A stretch of 64,000 bases of DNA from Drancourtella massiliensis (GTDB lineage Bacteria > Bacillota > Clostridia > Lachnospirales > Lachnospiraceae), in assembly GCF_016900655.1 (NCBI RefSeq), contig NZ_JACJKH010000002.1, forward strand, positions 1 through 64,000. The letters are read 5' to 3'. This document shows positions 16,814-25,391 of this stretch, one piece after another (within the stretch, counting starts at the first letter, position 1; every line of letters begins with the position of its first letter). The notes beneath the pieces are model-generated. The model was not told where the DNA came from. It saw only the letters and a program-made list of their open reading frames with translations, and searched no databases. The translations under genes were made by a program, and so were the position numbers.

Positions 16814-17740
16814 TTAATCTGTTTGGGGGAGTGTCTCCCGGGATGGCTGTCTGTCCGGGCGGAACCGGGCCTGATACTGTCTCGGAGTACAGTTCATATA
16901 CCGCTTGAACAGTTTCCCGTAATAACACGCATTGGAAAATCCGCAGGACTCGGCTGCCTTGGAGATCGTACAGAGACCTTCCTGCAAAAGCGGAAGACTC
17001 TGCTGAATCCGGTAATATAAAAGATAATCAAAGACGGTCATATTCATATGCCGCTTGAAAAAGCGACAGCACTCACTTTTTGACAGATGCACATGATCTG
17101 CAATCTCTTCCAGTGTAATCTGCTTTGCATAGGAAGTATGAATGAAAGACAAAATCTCTTTCAGCCGTCCGATGGAATCTGATGAGGACGGCTCTTCAAA
17201 GGAGCAACTTGTGAAATGTCCATATAAGTGTCTCCAGATTTCGGATATGAGAATATGAAGACGCAGTTCCTGGTCCGGTGCCGGCTGCAGATAAAGTGCA
17301 TAGATCTCCCGAAGAAGGGAAAGAATTTCTGATGCCCATTCTTCCGATGAAAGAAATACAGCAGAAGAGAACGCCGGGGCATTCAGGACCGGATCCACAT
17401 ATTTGGTCTGAAGAATGCTGTTTTCAAATCCGTACAGAAACCGGGGATGAAACGTGGTGGAAAAATACTGGCAGTCCTGGTTGTCAATGCGCATTCCTGC
17501 ATGCATGGCGTTGCTGTTGCAGAACAGCCCGTCGCCGGCCTTCAGATGGTAGGTGCGCTCATTGACCCGGTATTCGATCTGGCCTTTCAGAACTAAAGTC
17601 AGTTCTATTTCCGTGTGCCAGTGCCAGAAAAAGGCACCGCCTTCATATCTGGACAACATCTCGCCGCTTAAATTCACCGGAAACGTATAATCTCCATGTT
17701 GTTTTAATTCTTTTTTATCTTCGTTAATCTGAATCTGCAT
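16814..17740 (-). CDS. AraC family transcriptional regulator with N-terminal cupin
   Basis: About 308 residues from the ATG at 17740. The N-terminal half carries a cupin-like sensor (FFWHWHTEIELTLVLKGQIEY, LKAGDGLFCNSNAMH) and the last 100 residues two HTH motifs (ITLEEIADHVHLSKSECCRF; ISKAAESCGFSNACYYGKLF). An upstream in-frame ATG at 17788 lacks a ribosome site and would put a perfect hairpin (17755-17780) in the coding region, so 17740 is preferred, though its own site is weak. It is divergent from galK and probably a sugar-responsive activator of the galKT operon. Confidence 0.9.
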   Translation of the reverse strand: MQIQINEDKKELKQHGDYTFPVNLSGEMLSRYEGGAFFWHWHTEIELTLVLKGQIEYRVNERTYHLKAGDGLFCNSNAMHAGMRIDNQDCQYFSTTFHPRFLYGFENSILQTKYVDPVLNAPAFSSAVFLSSEEWASEILSLLREIYALYLQPAPDQELRLHILISEIWRHLYGHFTSCSFEEPSSSDSIGRLKEILSFIHTSYAKQITLEEIADHVHLSKSECCRFFKRHMNMTVFDYLLYYRIQQSLPLLQEGLCTISKAAESCGFSNACYYGKLFKRYMNCTPRQYQARFRPDRQPSRETLPQTD

Positions 17741-17754
17741 AGTTTCAAACTCTA

Positions 17755-17780
17755 CAGTCGAAATACAGCCCTTTCGACTG
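17755..17780 (-). promoter_or_regulatory. Perfect inverted repeat in the araC-type gene leader
   Basis: CAGTCGAAA (17755-17763) and TTTCGACTG (17772-17780) with an 8-base loop. It could be an RNA hairpin just before the start codon or an operator. No T-run follows. Confidence 0.45.
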
Positions 17781-17918
17781 GGAAGCATAGTAGTTTCGTA
17801 GTATCAATAAAACTTGGCTGAAAGGCTGTGATTTCAGTCCTATGTATCATACGCTGTTCCGGGGAAAAAATCAAGCTTTAACACCTCAATATTGTTATGG
17901 TTTTGAGCAATATATTTG

Positions 17919-17947
17919 TTGTACTGATCTCATAAACGCATTATAAT
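17919..17947 (+). promoter_or_regulatory. Promoter of galK-galT
   Basis: TTGTAC (17919-17924), 17-bp spacer, TATAAT (17942-17947). Upstream, ATATTG and CAATAT (17889-17914) form a spaced inverted repeat that could bind the divergent AraC-type regulator. Confidence 0.65.
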
Positions 17948-17991
17948 TTTATTACAGAGAATAAATCAGGAAAAGAAAGCAGGTATGAAGT

Positions 17992-19155
17992 ATGGAAAAG
18001 AAACTGATGGAAACATTTCAGAAACTGTACGGAGGGGAAGGGGAAATCAAAACCTTCTTTTCGCCGGGAAGAGTCAATCTGATCGGAGAACACACAGACT
18101 ATAACGGCGGACATGTATTCCCATGCGCACTGACCCTTGGTACATATGGAATTGCAAGAAAAAGAGAAGACAGAAAGCTTCGCTTTTATTCTGCAAACTT
18201 TGAAAAATTAGGCGTGATTGAGACAAGCCTCGATGATCTGGTGCCGTCAAAGGCAGCACAGTGGACCAATTACCCGAAGGGTGTAATCTGGGCATTTGAA
18301 AAGAAAGGCTACTCAATTCCGCAGGGAATGGATGTCCTGATTTACGGAACAATCCCGAATGGATCCGGACTTTCTTCCTCCGCATCACTGGAAGTACTGA
18401 TCGGAGTTATGCTGAAAGAACTGTTTAACATTGAAATCTCAATGCAGGACATCGCGCTGATCGGCCAGTATTCCGAGAACAATTACAATGGCTGCAACTG
18501 CGGTATCATGGATCAGTTCGCTGTAGCAATGGGCAAAAAGGACTGTGCAGTATTCCTCGATACGAATACACTTCAGTATGAATATGCTTCCGTAAAACTG
18601 GATGATGCAAAGATTGTCATCACAAACAGTAAAGTAAAACACAGCCTTGTAGATTCCGCTTACAATGACAGAAGACGGGAGAGTGAAGAAGCGCTTCATG
18701 ATCTCCAGAAAGTCGTAGATATCAAGACACTCGGAGATCTGACAGAAGAAGAATTCGAGGCACACAAGGATGCCATTAAAGATGAAATCTGCAAAAAACG
18801 TGCAAAACATGCGGTTTATGAAAACCAGAGAACAATCCGTGCGGTAAAAGCACTGAAAGAAAATGATATTGCAGAGTTCGGACGTCTGATGAATCAGTCT
18901 CATATTTCTCTTCGCGATGACTATGAAGTATCCTGCGAAGAAATCGATGTTCTGGTAGATCTGGCATGGAAGATTGACGGAGTGATCGGATCCAGAATCA
19001 CAGGAGGCGGATTCGGCGGATGTACAGTCAGCATTGTAAAAAATGATGCAGTGGATACCTTTATCGATCAGGTCGGAGCAGGATACAAAGAAAAGACAGG
19101 CCGTGAAGCAGAGTTCTATGTAGTAGAGATCGGTGACGGTGCAAGAGTATTATAA
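17992..19155 (+). CDS. galK: Galactokinase
   Basis: 387 residues, the normal length. It has the galactokinase signature GRVNLIGEHTDYNGG, the GHMP ATP loop PNGSGLSSSAS and the C-terminal ITGGGFGGCTVS. It phosphorylates alpha-D-galactose at C1, the first committed step of the Leloir pathway. galT begins 19 bp downstream, so the two form an operon. galE (epimerase) is not in this window. Control probably comes from the divergent AraC-type gene. Confidence 0.97.
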   Translation: MEKKLMETFQKLYGGEGEIKTFFSPGRVNLIGEHTDYNGGHVFPCALTLGTYGIARKREDRKLRFYSANFEKLGVIETSLDDLVPSKAAQWTNYPKGVIWAFEKKGYSIPQGMDVLIYGTIPNGSGLSSSASLEVLIGVMLKELFNIEISMQDIALIGQYSENNYNGCNCGIMDQFAVAMGKKDCAVFLDTNTLQYEYASVKLDDAKIVITNSKVKHSLVDSAYNDRRRESEEALHDLQKVVDIKTLGDLTEEEFEAHKDAIKDEICKKRAKHAVYENQRTIRAVKALKENDIAEFGRLMNQSHISLRDDYEVSCEEIDVLVDLAWKIDGVIGSRITGGGFGGCTVSIVKNDAVDTFIDQVGAGYKEKTGREAEFYVVEIGDGARVL

Positions 19156-19173
19156 GGAAAGAAGGAAAATACG

Positions 19174-20664
19174 ATGTTAAACGAAAGTATCAGCAGGCTG
19201 GTGCAGTATGGAATCGAAACCGGACTTCTTCCGGAATGTGAAAAAATCTATGCGACAAACCTCCTTCTGGATCTGTTCCATGAGGACAGCTATGAGGAAC
19301 CGGAAGAAAAGGCAGAGAACATTGATCTGGAAAGTGTATTAAAAGAGCTTCTTGATGAAGCGGTAAACAGAGGACTGATCGAAGACAGTATCGGATACCG
19401 GGATCTTTTTGATACAAAGATGATGAACTGTCTGGTACCGCGTCCGGCACAGGTACAGAAAGAATTCTGGGATGCATACGAAAAATCTCCGGAAGCAGCC
19501 ACAGAATATTTCTACAAACTGAGCCAGGACAGCGATTATATTCGCCGTTATCGTGTAAAGAAAGATAAAAAATGGACGGTAGAAAGTCCGTATGGTACGA
19601 TTGACATTACGATCAATCTTTCCAAACCGGAGAAGGATCCGAAAGCCATTGCGGCAGCGAAAAATGCGAAGAACAATGCATATCCGAAATGCCAGCTCTG
19701 TATGGAGAACGAAGGATATGCGGGAAGACTGGATCACCCTGCAAGAGAAAACCACCGGATCATTCCGATTACCATCAATGAATCCAAATGGGGATTCCAG
19801 TATTCACCGTATGTTTACTATAATGAGCACTGCATCGTGTTCAACGGGGAGCATACGCCGATGAAGATCGACCGTGCTGCATTTACCAAGCTGTTTGACT
19901 TTGTAAAGCAGTTCCCGCATTACTTCCTTGGATCCAATGCGGATCTTCCGATCGTAGGCGGTTCCATTTTAAGCCACGACCATTTCCAGGGAGGCCATTA
20001 TACGTTTGCCATGGCAAAAGCACCGATTGAAATGAAAGTGACAATCCCGGGTTATGAAGATGTAGAGGCCGGAATCGTGAAGTGGCCGCTTTCCGTACTT
20101 AGAATTCGTCATCAGGATGAAAAGAGACTGATCGACCTTGCGGATCATGTACTGAAAGCATGGAGAGGATATACAGATGAAGCGGCATTTATCTTTGCCG
20201 AGACAGATGGAGAGCCGCATAATACCATCACTCCGATTGCAAGAATGAAAGACGGTATGTACGAACTGGATCTGACGCTTCGGAATAATATTACGACAGA
20301 GGAGCATCTGCTCGGCGTTTACCATCCGCACGCACAGTACCACCATATCAAGAAAGAAAACATCGGTCTGATCGAGGTAATGGGACTTGCAGTTCTGCCG
20401 GCCCGCCTGAAAGACGAGATCGAACTTCTGAAAAAATACATTCTGGAAGGCAAAGACATCCGCAGCAATGAGAAGATCGAAAAACATGCGGACTGGGTAG
20501 AGAAATTCCTTCCAGAATACGAAGAAATCAATGCGGACAACATCGAAGAGATCCTGCAGCAGGAGATCGGTAAGGTGTTTGTTCATGTACTGGAAGACGC
20601 AGGTGTCTATAAATGCACCGAAGAGGGAAGAGAAGCGTTCATGCGCTTTATCCAGACTCTGTAG
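19174..20664 (+). CDS. galT: UDP-glucose--hexose-1-phosphate uridylyltransferase, Firmicutes type
   Basis: 496 residues, the long GalT class found in Firmicutes and lactobacilli, not the 350-residue class I enzyme. The active-site region is SHDHFQGGHYTFAM and a conserved CQLC pair appears near residue 170. It exchanges UMP between UDP-glucose and galactose-1-phosphate. AAAGAAGG precedes the ATG. It lies between galK and a glycosyltransferase gene that starts 21 bp after the stop. Confidence 0.96.
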   Translation: MLNESISRLVQYGIETGLLPECEKIYATNLLLDLFHEDSYEEPEEKAENIDLESVLKELLDEAVNRGLIEDSIGYRDLFDTKMMNCLVPRPAQVQKEFWDAYEKSPEAATEYFYKLSQDSDYIRRYRVKKDKKWTVESPYGTIDITINLSKPEKDPKAIAAAKNAKNNAYPKCQLCMENEGYAGRLDHPARENHRIIPITINESKWGFQYSPYVYYNEHCIVFNGEHTPMKIDRAAFTKLFDFVKQFPHYFLGSNADLPIVGGSILSHDHFQGGHYTFAMAKAPIEMKVTIPGYEDVEAGIVKWPLSVLRIRHQDEKRLIDLADHVLKAWRGYTDEAAFIFAETDGEPHNTITPIARMKDGMYELDLTLRNNITTEEHLLGVYHPHAQYHHIKKENIGLIEVMGLAVLPARLKDEIELLKKYILEGKDIRSNEKIEKHADWVEKFLPEYEEINADNIEEILQQEIGKVFVHVLEDAGVYKCTEEGREAFMRFIQTL

Positions 20665-20684
20665 AAACAGACGGAGAAAAAGAG

Positions 20685-21611
20685 ATGTATAGGATTGCCG
20701 ACGATGTTGAGGCGGTTGTGACCAGCTTCAATCAGGGAGAGATGCTTCGGGATGCGGTACAGTCGCTATGCGGACAGACAGTTCTTCCATCCAGAATAAT
20801 TATTGTGGACGACGGTTCCACGGATGAAACTTCAATCCTCATATTGGAGCAGATTCAGGAAGATACAAAGCGGCCTGTTCCTGTCAGTGTGATTCGCCGG
20901 TCTAACAGTGGGGTATCGGCGGCAAGAAATACCGGACTTTGTGAAGTAAAGACTTCCATGGCTCTTATTCTGGACGGGGATGATAAGCTGGAACCGGAAT
21001 TTCTGGAAAAGGTCAGCCACATGCTGAGAGAAGATCCATCCATGGTGGCAGCATCCTCATGGATGCGGACCTTTGGCGTACTGGATGCAGTTGTGAAGCC
21101 TTCCGGAGGACCGGTGAAAAATTTCCTTTCACGTAATTGCTGTCCGGCATCCCATATCCTTCGGAAAGAGGTATGGGAAGTATGCGGCGGTTATGATGAA
21201 TCCATGCGTTCCGGATTTGAGGACTGGGATTTCTTTTTGAATCTTCTGGAGACAAGACCGGATGCGTGGATTGGAATTGTTCCGGAACCGCTTCTTGACT
21301 ATCGGACTGCTCCGGCATCAGCGAATGTAAAGAGTATGTCGAAGAGACTGGAACTGATGCGTTATCTGATTGACAAGCATTTTCGTTCTTATCAGGAGCA
21401 TCTTGCGGATGCCATTCTGGGAATAGAAGCCATTTCCATGTCAAGGCTTGACGGATGGGAGAGAGAAATGCTTCACATGCTGGAATCCGGGCAAAAACCT
21501 GGAAATAATTCGGAAGAGTTTCTAAGACATCCATCCTATGGGGACGGCGGCATGGCAGCTGCAGTTCGGATTGCATCACGCTTTGACGTGAAAGCATCAG
21601 ATAATGAATAA
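20685..21611 (+). CDS. Family 2 glycosyltransferase
   Basis: 308 residues with a GT-A fold: VVTSFNQGEM, the nucleotide-binding VDDGSTDET, the metal-site LDGDDKLEPEF (DxD type) and GFEDWDFFLNLLE near the acceptor site. The start at 20685 has GGAG 9-10 bases upstream and avoids overlap with galT. No membrane segments, so cytoplasmic or peripheral. Its place at the end of galKT suggests it may use UDP-hexoses made there, for example for a cell-surface glycan, but acceptor and product are unknown. Confidence 0.88.
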   Translation: MYRIADDVEAVVTSFNQGEMLRDAVQSLCGQTVLPSRIIIVDDGSTDETSILILEQIQEDTKRPVPVSVIRRSNSGVSAARNTGLCEVKTSMALILDGDDKLEPEFLEKVSHMLREDPSMVAASSWMRTFGVLDAVVKPSGGPVKNFLSRNCCPASHILRKEVWEVCGGYDESMRSGFEDWDFFLNLLETRPDAWIGIVPEPLLDYRTAPASANVKSMSKRLELMRYLIDKHFRSYQEHLADAILGIEAISMSRLDGWEREMLHMLESGQKPGNNSEEFLRHPSYGDGGMAAAVRIASRFDVKASDNE

Positions 21612-21664
21612 AAGAATGAAGAAAGGGACCGGCGGGCATTGCCCGACGGTCCCTTCGTTCTTTT
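21612..21664. terminator. Strong bidirectional terminator
   Basis: AAGGGACCG pairs with CGGTCCCTT, with inner CGGGC/GCCCG and A/T runs outside. Separates the gal operon from the convergent rqcH gene. Confidence 0.92.
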
Positions 21665-21668
21665 AGGA

Positions 21669-23411
21669 TCAGGATTCGGATACTTCTTTTAACATACTGA
21701 TATCAGTATCCGCAATCAGTGAATAATTGGTATGATAGATAACGAATCCCGGCTTCTGGCCTTTTACCTTTTTTACATGCTTTTTCTCCACATAATCGAC
21801 TTCGACCTTTTCGCTTCCATTATTTTTGGAATAGAAAGCGGCAAGTTTTCCGGCCTCCTCAAAGACGCGGTCCGGCATGTCTTCTCCCTGGGATTTGACA
21901 ATGACATGGGAGCCCGGCACTTTTTTTGCGTGGAACCACCAGTCATTTCCCGATGCGAAAGAGAAAGTCAGCTCTTCGTTCTGGAAATTATTTTTTCCTA
22001 CATACATATCATAGCCGTCGCTGGAAATATAGTGGAGCGGCATACTTTTGAATTTCTCTTTTCTCTTTGTGAATTTCCGGCGGACATAACCGCTCTGTGT
22101 CAGCTCTTCTTTGACCTGCGCCAGATCGTCTTCGGTCCGGGCAATGTCCAGTGCGTTGCTGACGGATTCCAGATAGGAGATCTCGTCCCGGGTCTCTACG
22201 ATCAGATGGGAGAGCGCTTCATAAGTCCGCTTCATCTTATTATATTTTTCAAAATAGCGTTTTGCATTTTCCAGAGGCGTCTTCGTTGGATCCAGTGGAA
22301 TCCGGATCATTTCATTTGTGTAGTAATTCAGCGCCTCCAGCTCCTTGGCCTCCGGTTCTGCCTGATAGCCGTAAGTCTGCAAAAGTTCTCCATAGACTTT
22401 GTAGGTTTCCCTCTTGTCCGTATCTTTCAGCTGGCGGGCCTGCAGGTCGTATTTCTTCCGGTTTCGCTCCAGGGCAGTCTGCACGATGTGCCGGAGATCG
22501 GCTGATTTCTGGCGGATCCGGGTGATCCGGTTTTTGACTGCGTAGTAGGAAGAGAGTACCTGAGAAATGGTGTCAAACTCCTGACGGGCACATCCTTCCA
22601 GATGCGTCAGCGGAACAGATGCAAACTCCTGAGGCTCGTTGTTCCGGTAATAGATGGCCGGATGAAAATCCTCTTCTCGAACCTGATCAAGAAACAGAGA
22701 AAACTGCCGGTACAGATGCGTCATCAGATCATCGGAAAGCTCTGACGGCGGAAGAGCAGAATCCAGTCCGGCGAGAAAGCAGATTTCTTCAGCCACGACA
22801 GGACTGATTCCGGTAAGGCTTGTGTAGAGAGCCTTGGAAAGCGCGGACGGCTTCTGTCTGAGAAGCGCTGCAAAATCGGATTCCGATATGGTCAGCGGGT
22901 CTGCTTTGTGCATCGTATCCGGTATAAAGTAAGTCCGTCCCGGAAGAACCTCCCGCACGGAACTCATCTGGGCAGGCACGTGCTTGATACTGTCGATGAT
23001 CCGGTCATCCTCATCACAGAAAATGACGTTGCTGTGTTTGCCCATGATCTCAATGACAAGTTTCTTACGGCAGAGATCTCCAAGCTCATCCAGATGCTCG
23101 ATTCCAAGCACGATAATCCGCTCAAGAGACGGCTGTGTGATGGACACGATTCGTCCGTTTGCAATATGTTTTCTGAGAAGCATACAGAAATTCGGGGCTG
23201 TAAACGGGCTTGGTTTGTTCTCGTCTGTCAGATACACAAGAGGCAGGGAAGCGCTCGCTGAGATATAGAGACGGCGCTGTCCGGAAGGTGCCTTGACAGT
23301 AAGAAGAAGCTCGTCAGCCTCCGGCTGGGCGATCTTTGCGATCCGTCCGCCAAGGAGGGCATCCCGCATTTCTTTTACTATATTTGCAATGGTAATTCCA
23401 TCTAATGCCAT
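21669..23411 (-). CDS. rqcH: RqcH, NFACT-family ribosome quality-control factor (fibronectin-binding protein homologue)
   Basis: 580 residues with the full NFACT layout: an NFACT-N domain from the start (MALDGITIANIVKEM), helical middle with coiled coil (about 270-430) and the C-terminal NFACT-R/DUF814 domain (DGYDMYVGKNNFQNEELTF, WWFHAKKVPGSHV). Homologues bind obstructed 50S subunits and add C-terminal alanine tails to stalled peptides; the older name is FbpA/fibronectin-binding protein. The gene is divergent from yicC. Confidence 0.95.
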   Translation of the reverse strand: MALDGITIANIVKEMRDALLGGRIAKIAQPEADELLLTVKAPSGQRRLYISASASLPLVYLTDENKPSPFTAPNFCMLLRKHIANGRIVSITQPSLERIIVLGIEHLDELGDLCRKKLVIEIMGKHSNVIFCDEDDRIIDSIKHVPAQMSSVREVLPGRTYFIPDTMHKADPLTISESDFAALLRQKPSALSKALYTSLTGISPVVAEEICFLAGLDSALPPSELSDDLMTHLYRQFSLFLDQVREEDFHPAIYYRNNEPQEFASVPLTHLEGCARQEFDTISQVLSSYYAVKNRITRIRQKSADLRHIVQTALERNRKKYDLQARQLKDTDKRETYKVYGELLQTYGYQAEPEAKELEALNYYTNEMIRIPLDPTKTPLENAKRYFEKYNKMKRTYEALSHLIVETRDEISYLESVSNALDIARTEDDLAQVKEELTQSGYVRRKFTKRKEKFKSMPLHYISSDGYDMYVGKNNFQNEELTFSFASGNDWWFHAKKVPGSHVIVKSQGEDMPDRVFEEAGKLAAFYSKNNGSEKVEVDYVEKKHVKKVKGQKPGFVIYHTNYSLIADTDISMLKEVSES

Positions 23412-23467
23412 AGGTCATTCTCCTTTGCTTTTTAGTCTGTTTTACAGTATAACATAGTTGAACATGG

Positions 23468-23496
23468 TTGACGATAAAAATCAAATGAATTATAAT
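23468..23496 (+). promoter_or_regulatory. Promoter of the yicC-gmk-rpoZ-rimO-pgsA-cinA block
   Basis: TTGACG (23468-23473), exact 17-bp spacer, TATAAT (23491-23496). Confidence 0.85.
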
Positions 23497-23533
23497 GAAA
23501 AACAGCAAAATAAACTTTATAGAGGAAATGATC

Positions 23534-24412
23534 ATGATAAGAAGTATGACGGGCTTTGGCCGGTGCGAGATTCAAAGCGGAGAAAAGAAATTTACAGTCG
23601 AGATGAAGGGTGTAAACCACCGCTACCTGGATGTCAATATCCGTATGCCGAAAAAGCTCTATTTTTTTGAAACCGCAATCCGGAGCTATTTGAAAAAGTA
23701 TATCCAGAGAGGGAAAGTGGATATCTTTGTAACTTACGAAGACCTCTCAGAAGGACAGATGTCTCTGAAATATAATGAGGCGCTTGCCTCTGAGTATCTG
23801 GACTATTTCAGACAGATGGAGGAGAAGTTCGGACTGGAAAATGATGTCCGCATTTCCGCTCTTTCCAGATACCCGGAAGTCTTCACAATGGAAGAGCAGG
23901 ATGTGGATGAAGAGGAAATGTGGAATGGCCTGAGAGAGGCACTGGATGGAGCTTGTGTCCAGTTTGTATCGGCAAGAGAGACCGAAGGAGAGAAATTAAG
24001 AGAAGATCTCATCGGCAAGCTTGACGATATGAAGGCTGTTGTAGAGAAGATTGAGGAGCGCTCCCCGCAGATTCTTTCGGAGTATCGGGAAAAGCTGGAA
24101 GAGAAGGTAAAAGAACTTCTGGCAGATACGCAGATCGATGAGAGCCGTATCGCCGCGGAGGTTGTGCTGTTTGCGGACAAGATCTGTACGGATGAAGAAA
24201 TTGTCCGTCTGAAAAGTCATATCGATCATATGAAATCCACCCTCCAGGCAGGAGAGGGCATCGGACGTAAACTGGACTTTATCGCTCAGGAGATGAACCG
24301 GGAGGCCAATACGATTCTGTCAAAGGCCAATGACCTGACCGTTTCCAATTATGGAATCGATCTGAAAACAGAGATCGAGAAAGTCCGGGAACAGATTCAG
24401 AACATCGAATAG
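23534..24412 (+). CDS. yicC: YicC family endoribonuclease
   Basis: 292 residues opening MIRSMTGFGRCE, the invariant YicC start, with the C-terminal DUF1732 ending KTEIEKVREQIQNIE. YicC proteins are RNases; E. coli YicC cleaves certain small RNAs. The start at 23534 is fixed by GAGGAAATGATC and by the downstream position of the promoter; longer versions would begin inside the promoter region. gmk follows after 29 bp. Confidence 0.94.
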   Translation: MIRSMTGFGRCEIQSGEKKFTVEMKGVNHRYLDVNIRMPKKLYFFETAIRSYLKKYIQRGKVDIFVTYEDLSEGQMSLKYNEALASEYLDYFRQMEEKFGLENDVRISALSRYPEVFTMEEQDVDEEEMWNGLREALDGACVQFVSARETEGEKLREDLIGKLDDMKAVVEKIEERSPQILSEYREKLEEKVKELLADTQIDESRIAAEVVLFADKICTDEEIVRLKSHIDHMKSTLQAGEGIGRKLDFIAQEMNREANTILSKANDLTVSNYGIDLKTEIEKVREQIQNIE

Positions 24413-24441
24413 CAGTTAGATAGGAAAGGGAAGAAACAAAC

Positions 24442-25059
24442 ATGCAAAAAGGGATACTGACCGTGCTTTCGGGATTTTCCGGAGCAGGAAAAGGGACGGC
24501 CATGAAGCGTCTGATGGAGAAATATGAGGACTATGCTCTGTCCATTTCAGCCACTACGAGAAAACCGAGAGAGGGAGAAGTGGACGGAAGAGAATATTTT
24601 TTCAAAGAAACCGAAGAATTTGAAAAAATGATTGCACAAGACGAATTAATAGAGTATGCTAGATATGTTAACCATTATTATGGGACACCACGCTCCTATG
24701 TGGAGGAGCAGCTTGAGAAGGGCAAGGATGTGATCCTTGAGATCGAAATACAGGGGGCATTGAAGGTAAAAGAAAAGTTTCCGGATACGCTTCTTGTTTT
24801 TGTCACCCCGCCAAGCGCTGAGGAGCTCCGCAGACGTCTGATCGGACGGGGAACCGAGACGATGGAAGTCATCGAAGAGCGGCTTGCCCGCGCCAAAGAA
24901 GAGGCCAGAGGCATTGACTGTTACGACTGTCTGATCATCAATGATGATCTGGAGACCTGTGTGGATGAGCTTCACGCAGTGATTCAGAATGAGAAGAAGA
25001 AAGTCATGAGAAACGCGGAGTTTATCGCTAAAATAAGAGAAGAACTTGAAGAATTGTAA
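24442..25059 (+). CDS. gmk: Guanylate kinase
   Basis: 205 residues. P-loop GFSGAGKGT at residues 11-19, then the guanylate-kinase signature around SATTRKPREGEVDGREYFF. It phosphorylates GMP to GDP in the cytoplasm. rpoZ begins 26 bp later; gmk-rpoZ adjacency is widely conserved. Confidence 0.97.
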   Translation: MQKGILTVLSGFSGAGKGTAMKRLMEKYEDYALSISATTRKPREGEVDGREYFFKETEEFEKMIAQDELIEYARYVNHYYGTPRSYVEEQLEKGKDVILEIEIQGALKVKEKFPDTLLVFVTPPSAEELRRRLIGRGTETMEVIEERLARAKEEARGIDCYDCLIINDDLETCVDELHAVIQNEKKKVMRNAEFIAKIREELEEL

Positions 25060-25085
25060 AGAAGAATAGAAAGGAGAATGAGGCT

Positions 25086-25328
25086 ATGCTGCATCCATCT
25101 TACACAGACTTAATGAAAGTGGTGAATCAGGACGTAGAAGAGGGGGATACAAAGATTGTAAACAGCCGTTATTCTATCGTTCTTGCTACAGCAAAGAGAG
25201 CAAGGCAGCTGATCGATCATGCGGACCCGCTTGTTTCGGTTAAAGACGGAGAAAAACCGCTTTCTATTGCTATCGACGAGATGAACAATGGAAAGTTAAA
25301 AATTCTTGGAGAAGAAACCGAAGAATAA
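25086..25328 (+). CDS. rpoZ: RNA polymerase omega subunit
   Basis: 80 residues. Contains the omega core: YTDLMKVVNQ, SRYSIVLATAKRARQL and the C-terminal KPLSIAIDEMNNGKL. It stabilises the beta' subunit of RNA polymerase. AAGGAG precedes the ATG and its neighbours gmk and rimO match the usual clostridial order. Confidence 0.95.
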   Translation: MLHPSYTDLMKVVNQDVEEGDTKIVNSRYSIVLATAKRARQLIDHADPLVSVKDGEKPLSIAIDEMNNGKLKILGEETEE

Positions 25329-25391
25329 GAGACAAAAAGGCAGGTGCTTTTGAAACAAGTATCTGCCTTATGAACTGTTAGGAGAGAATAC

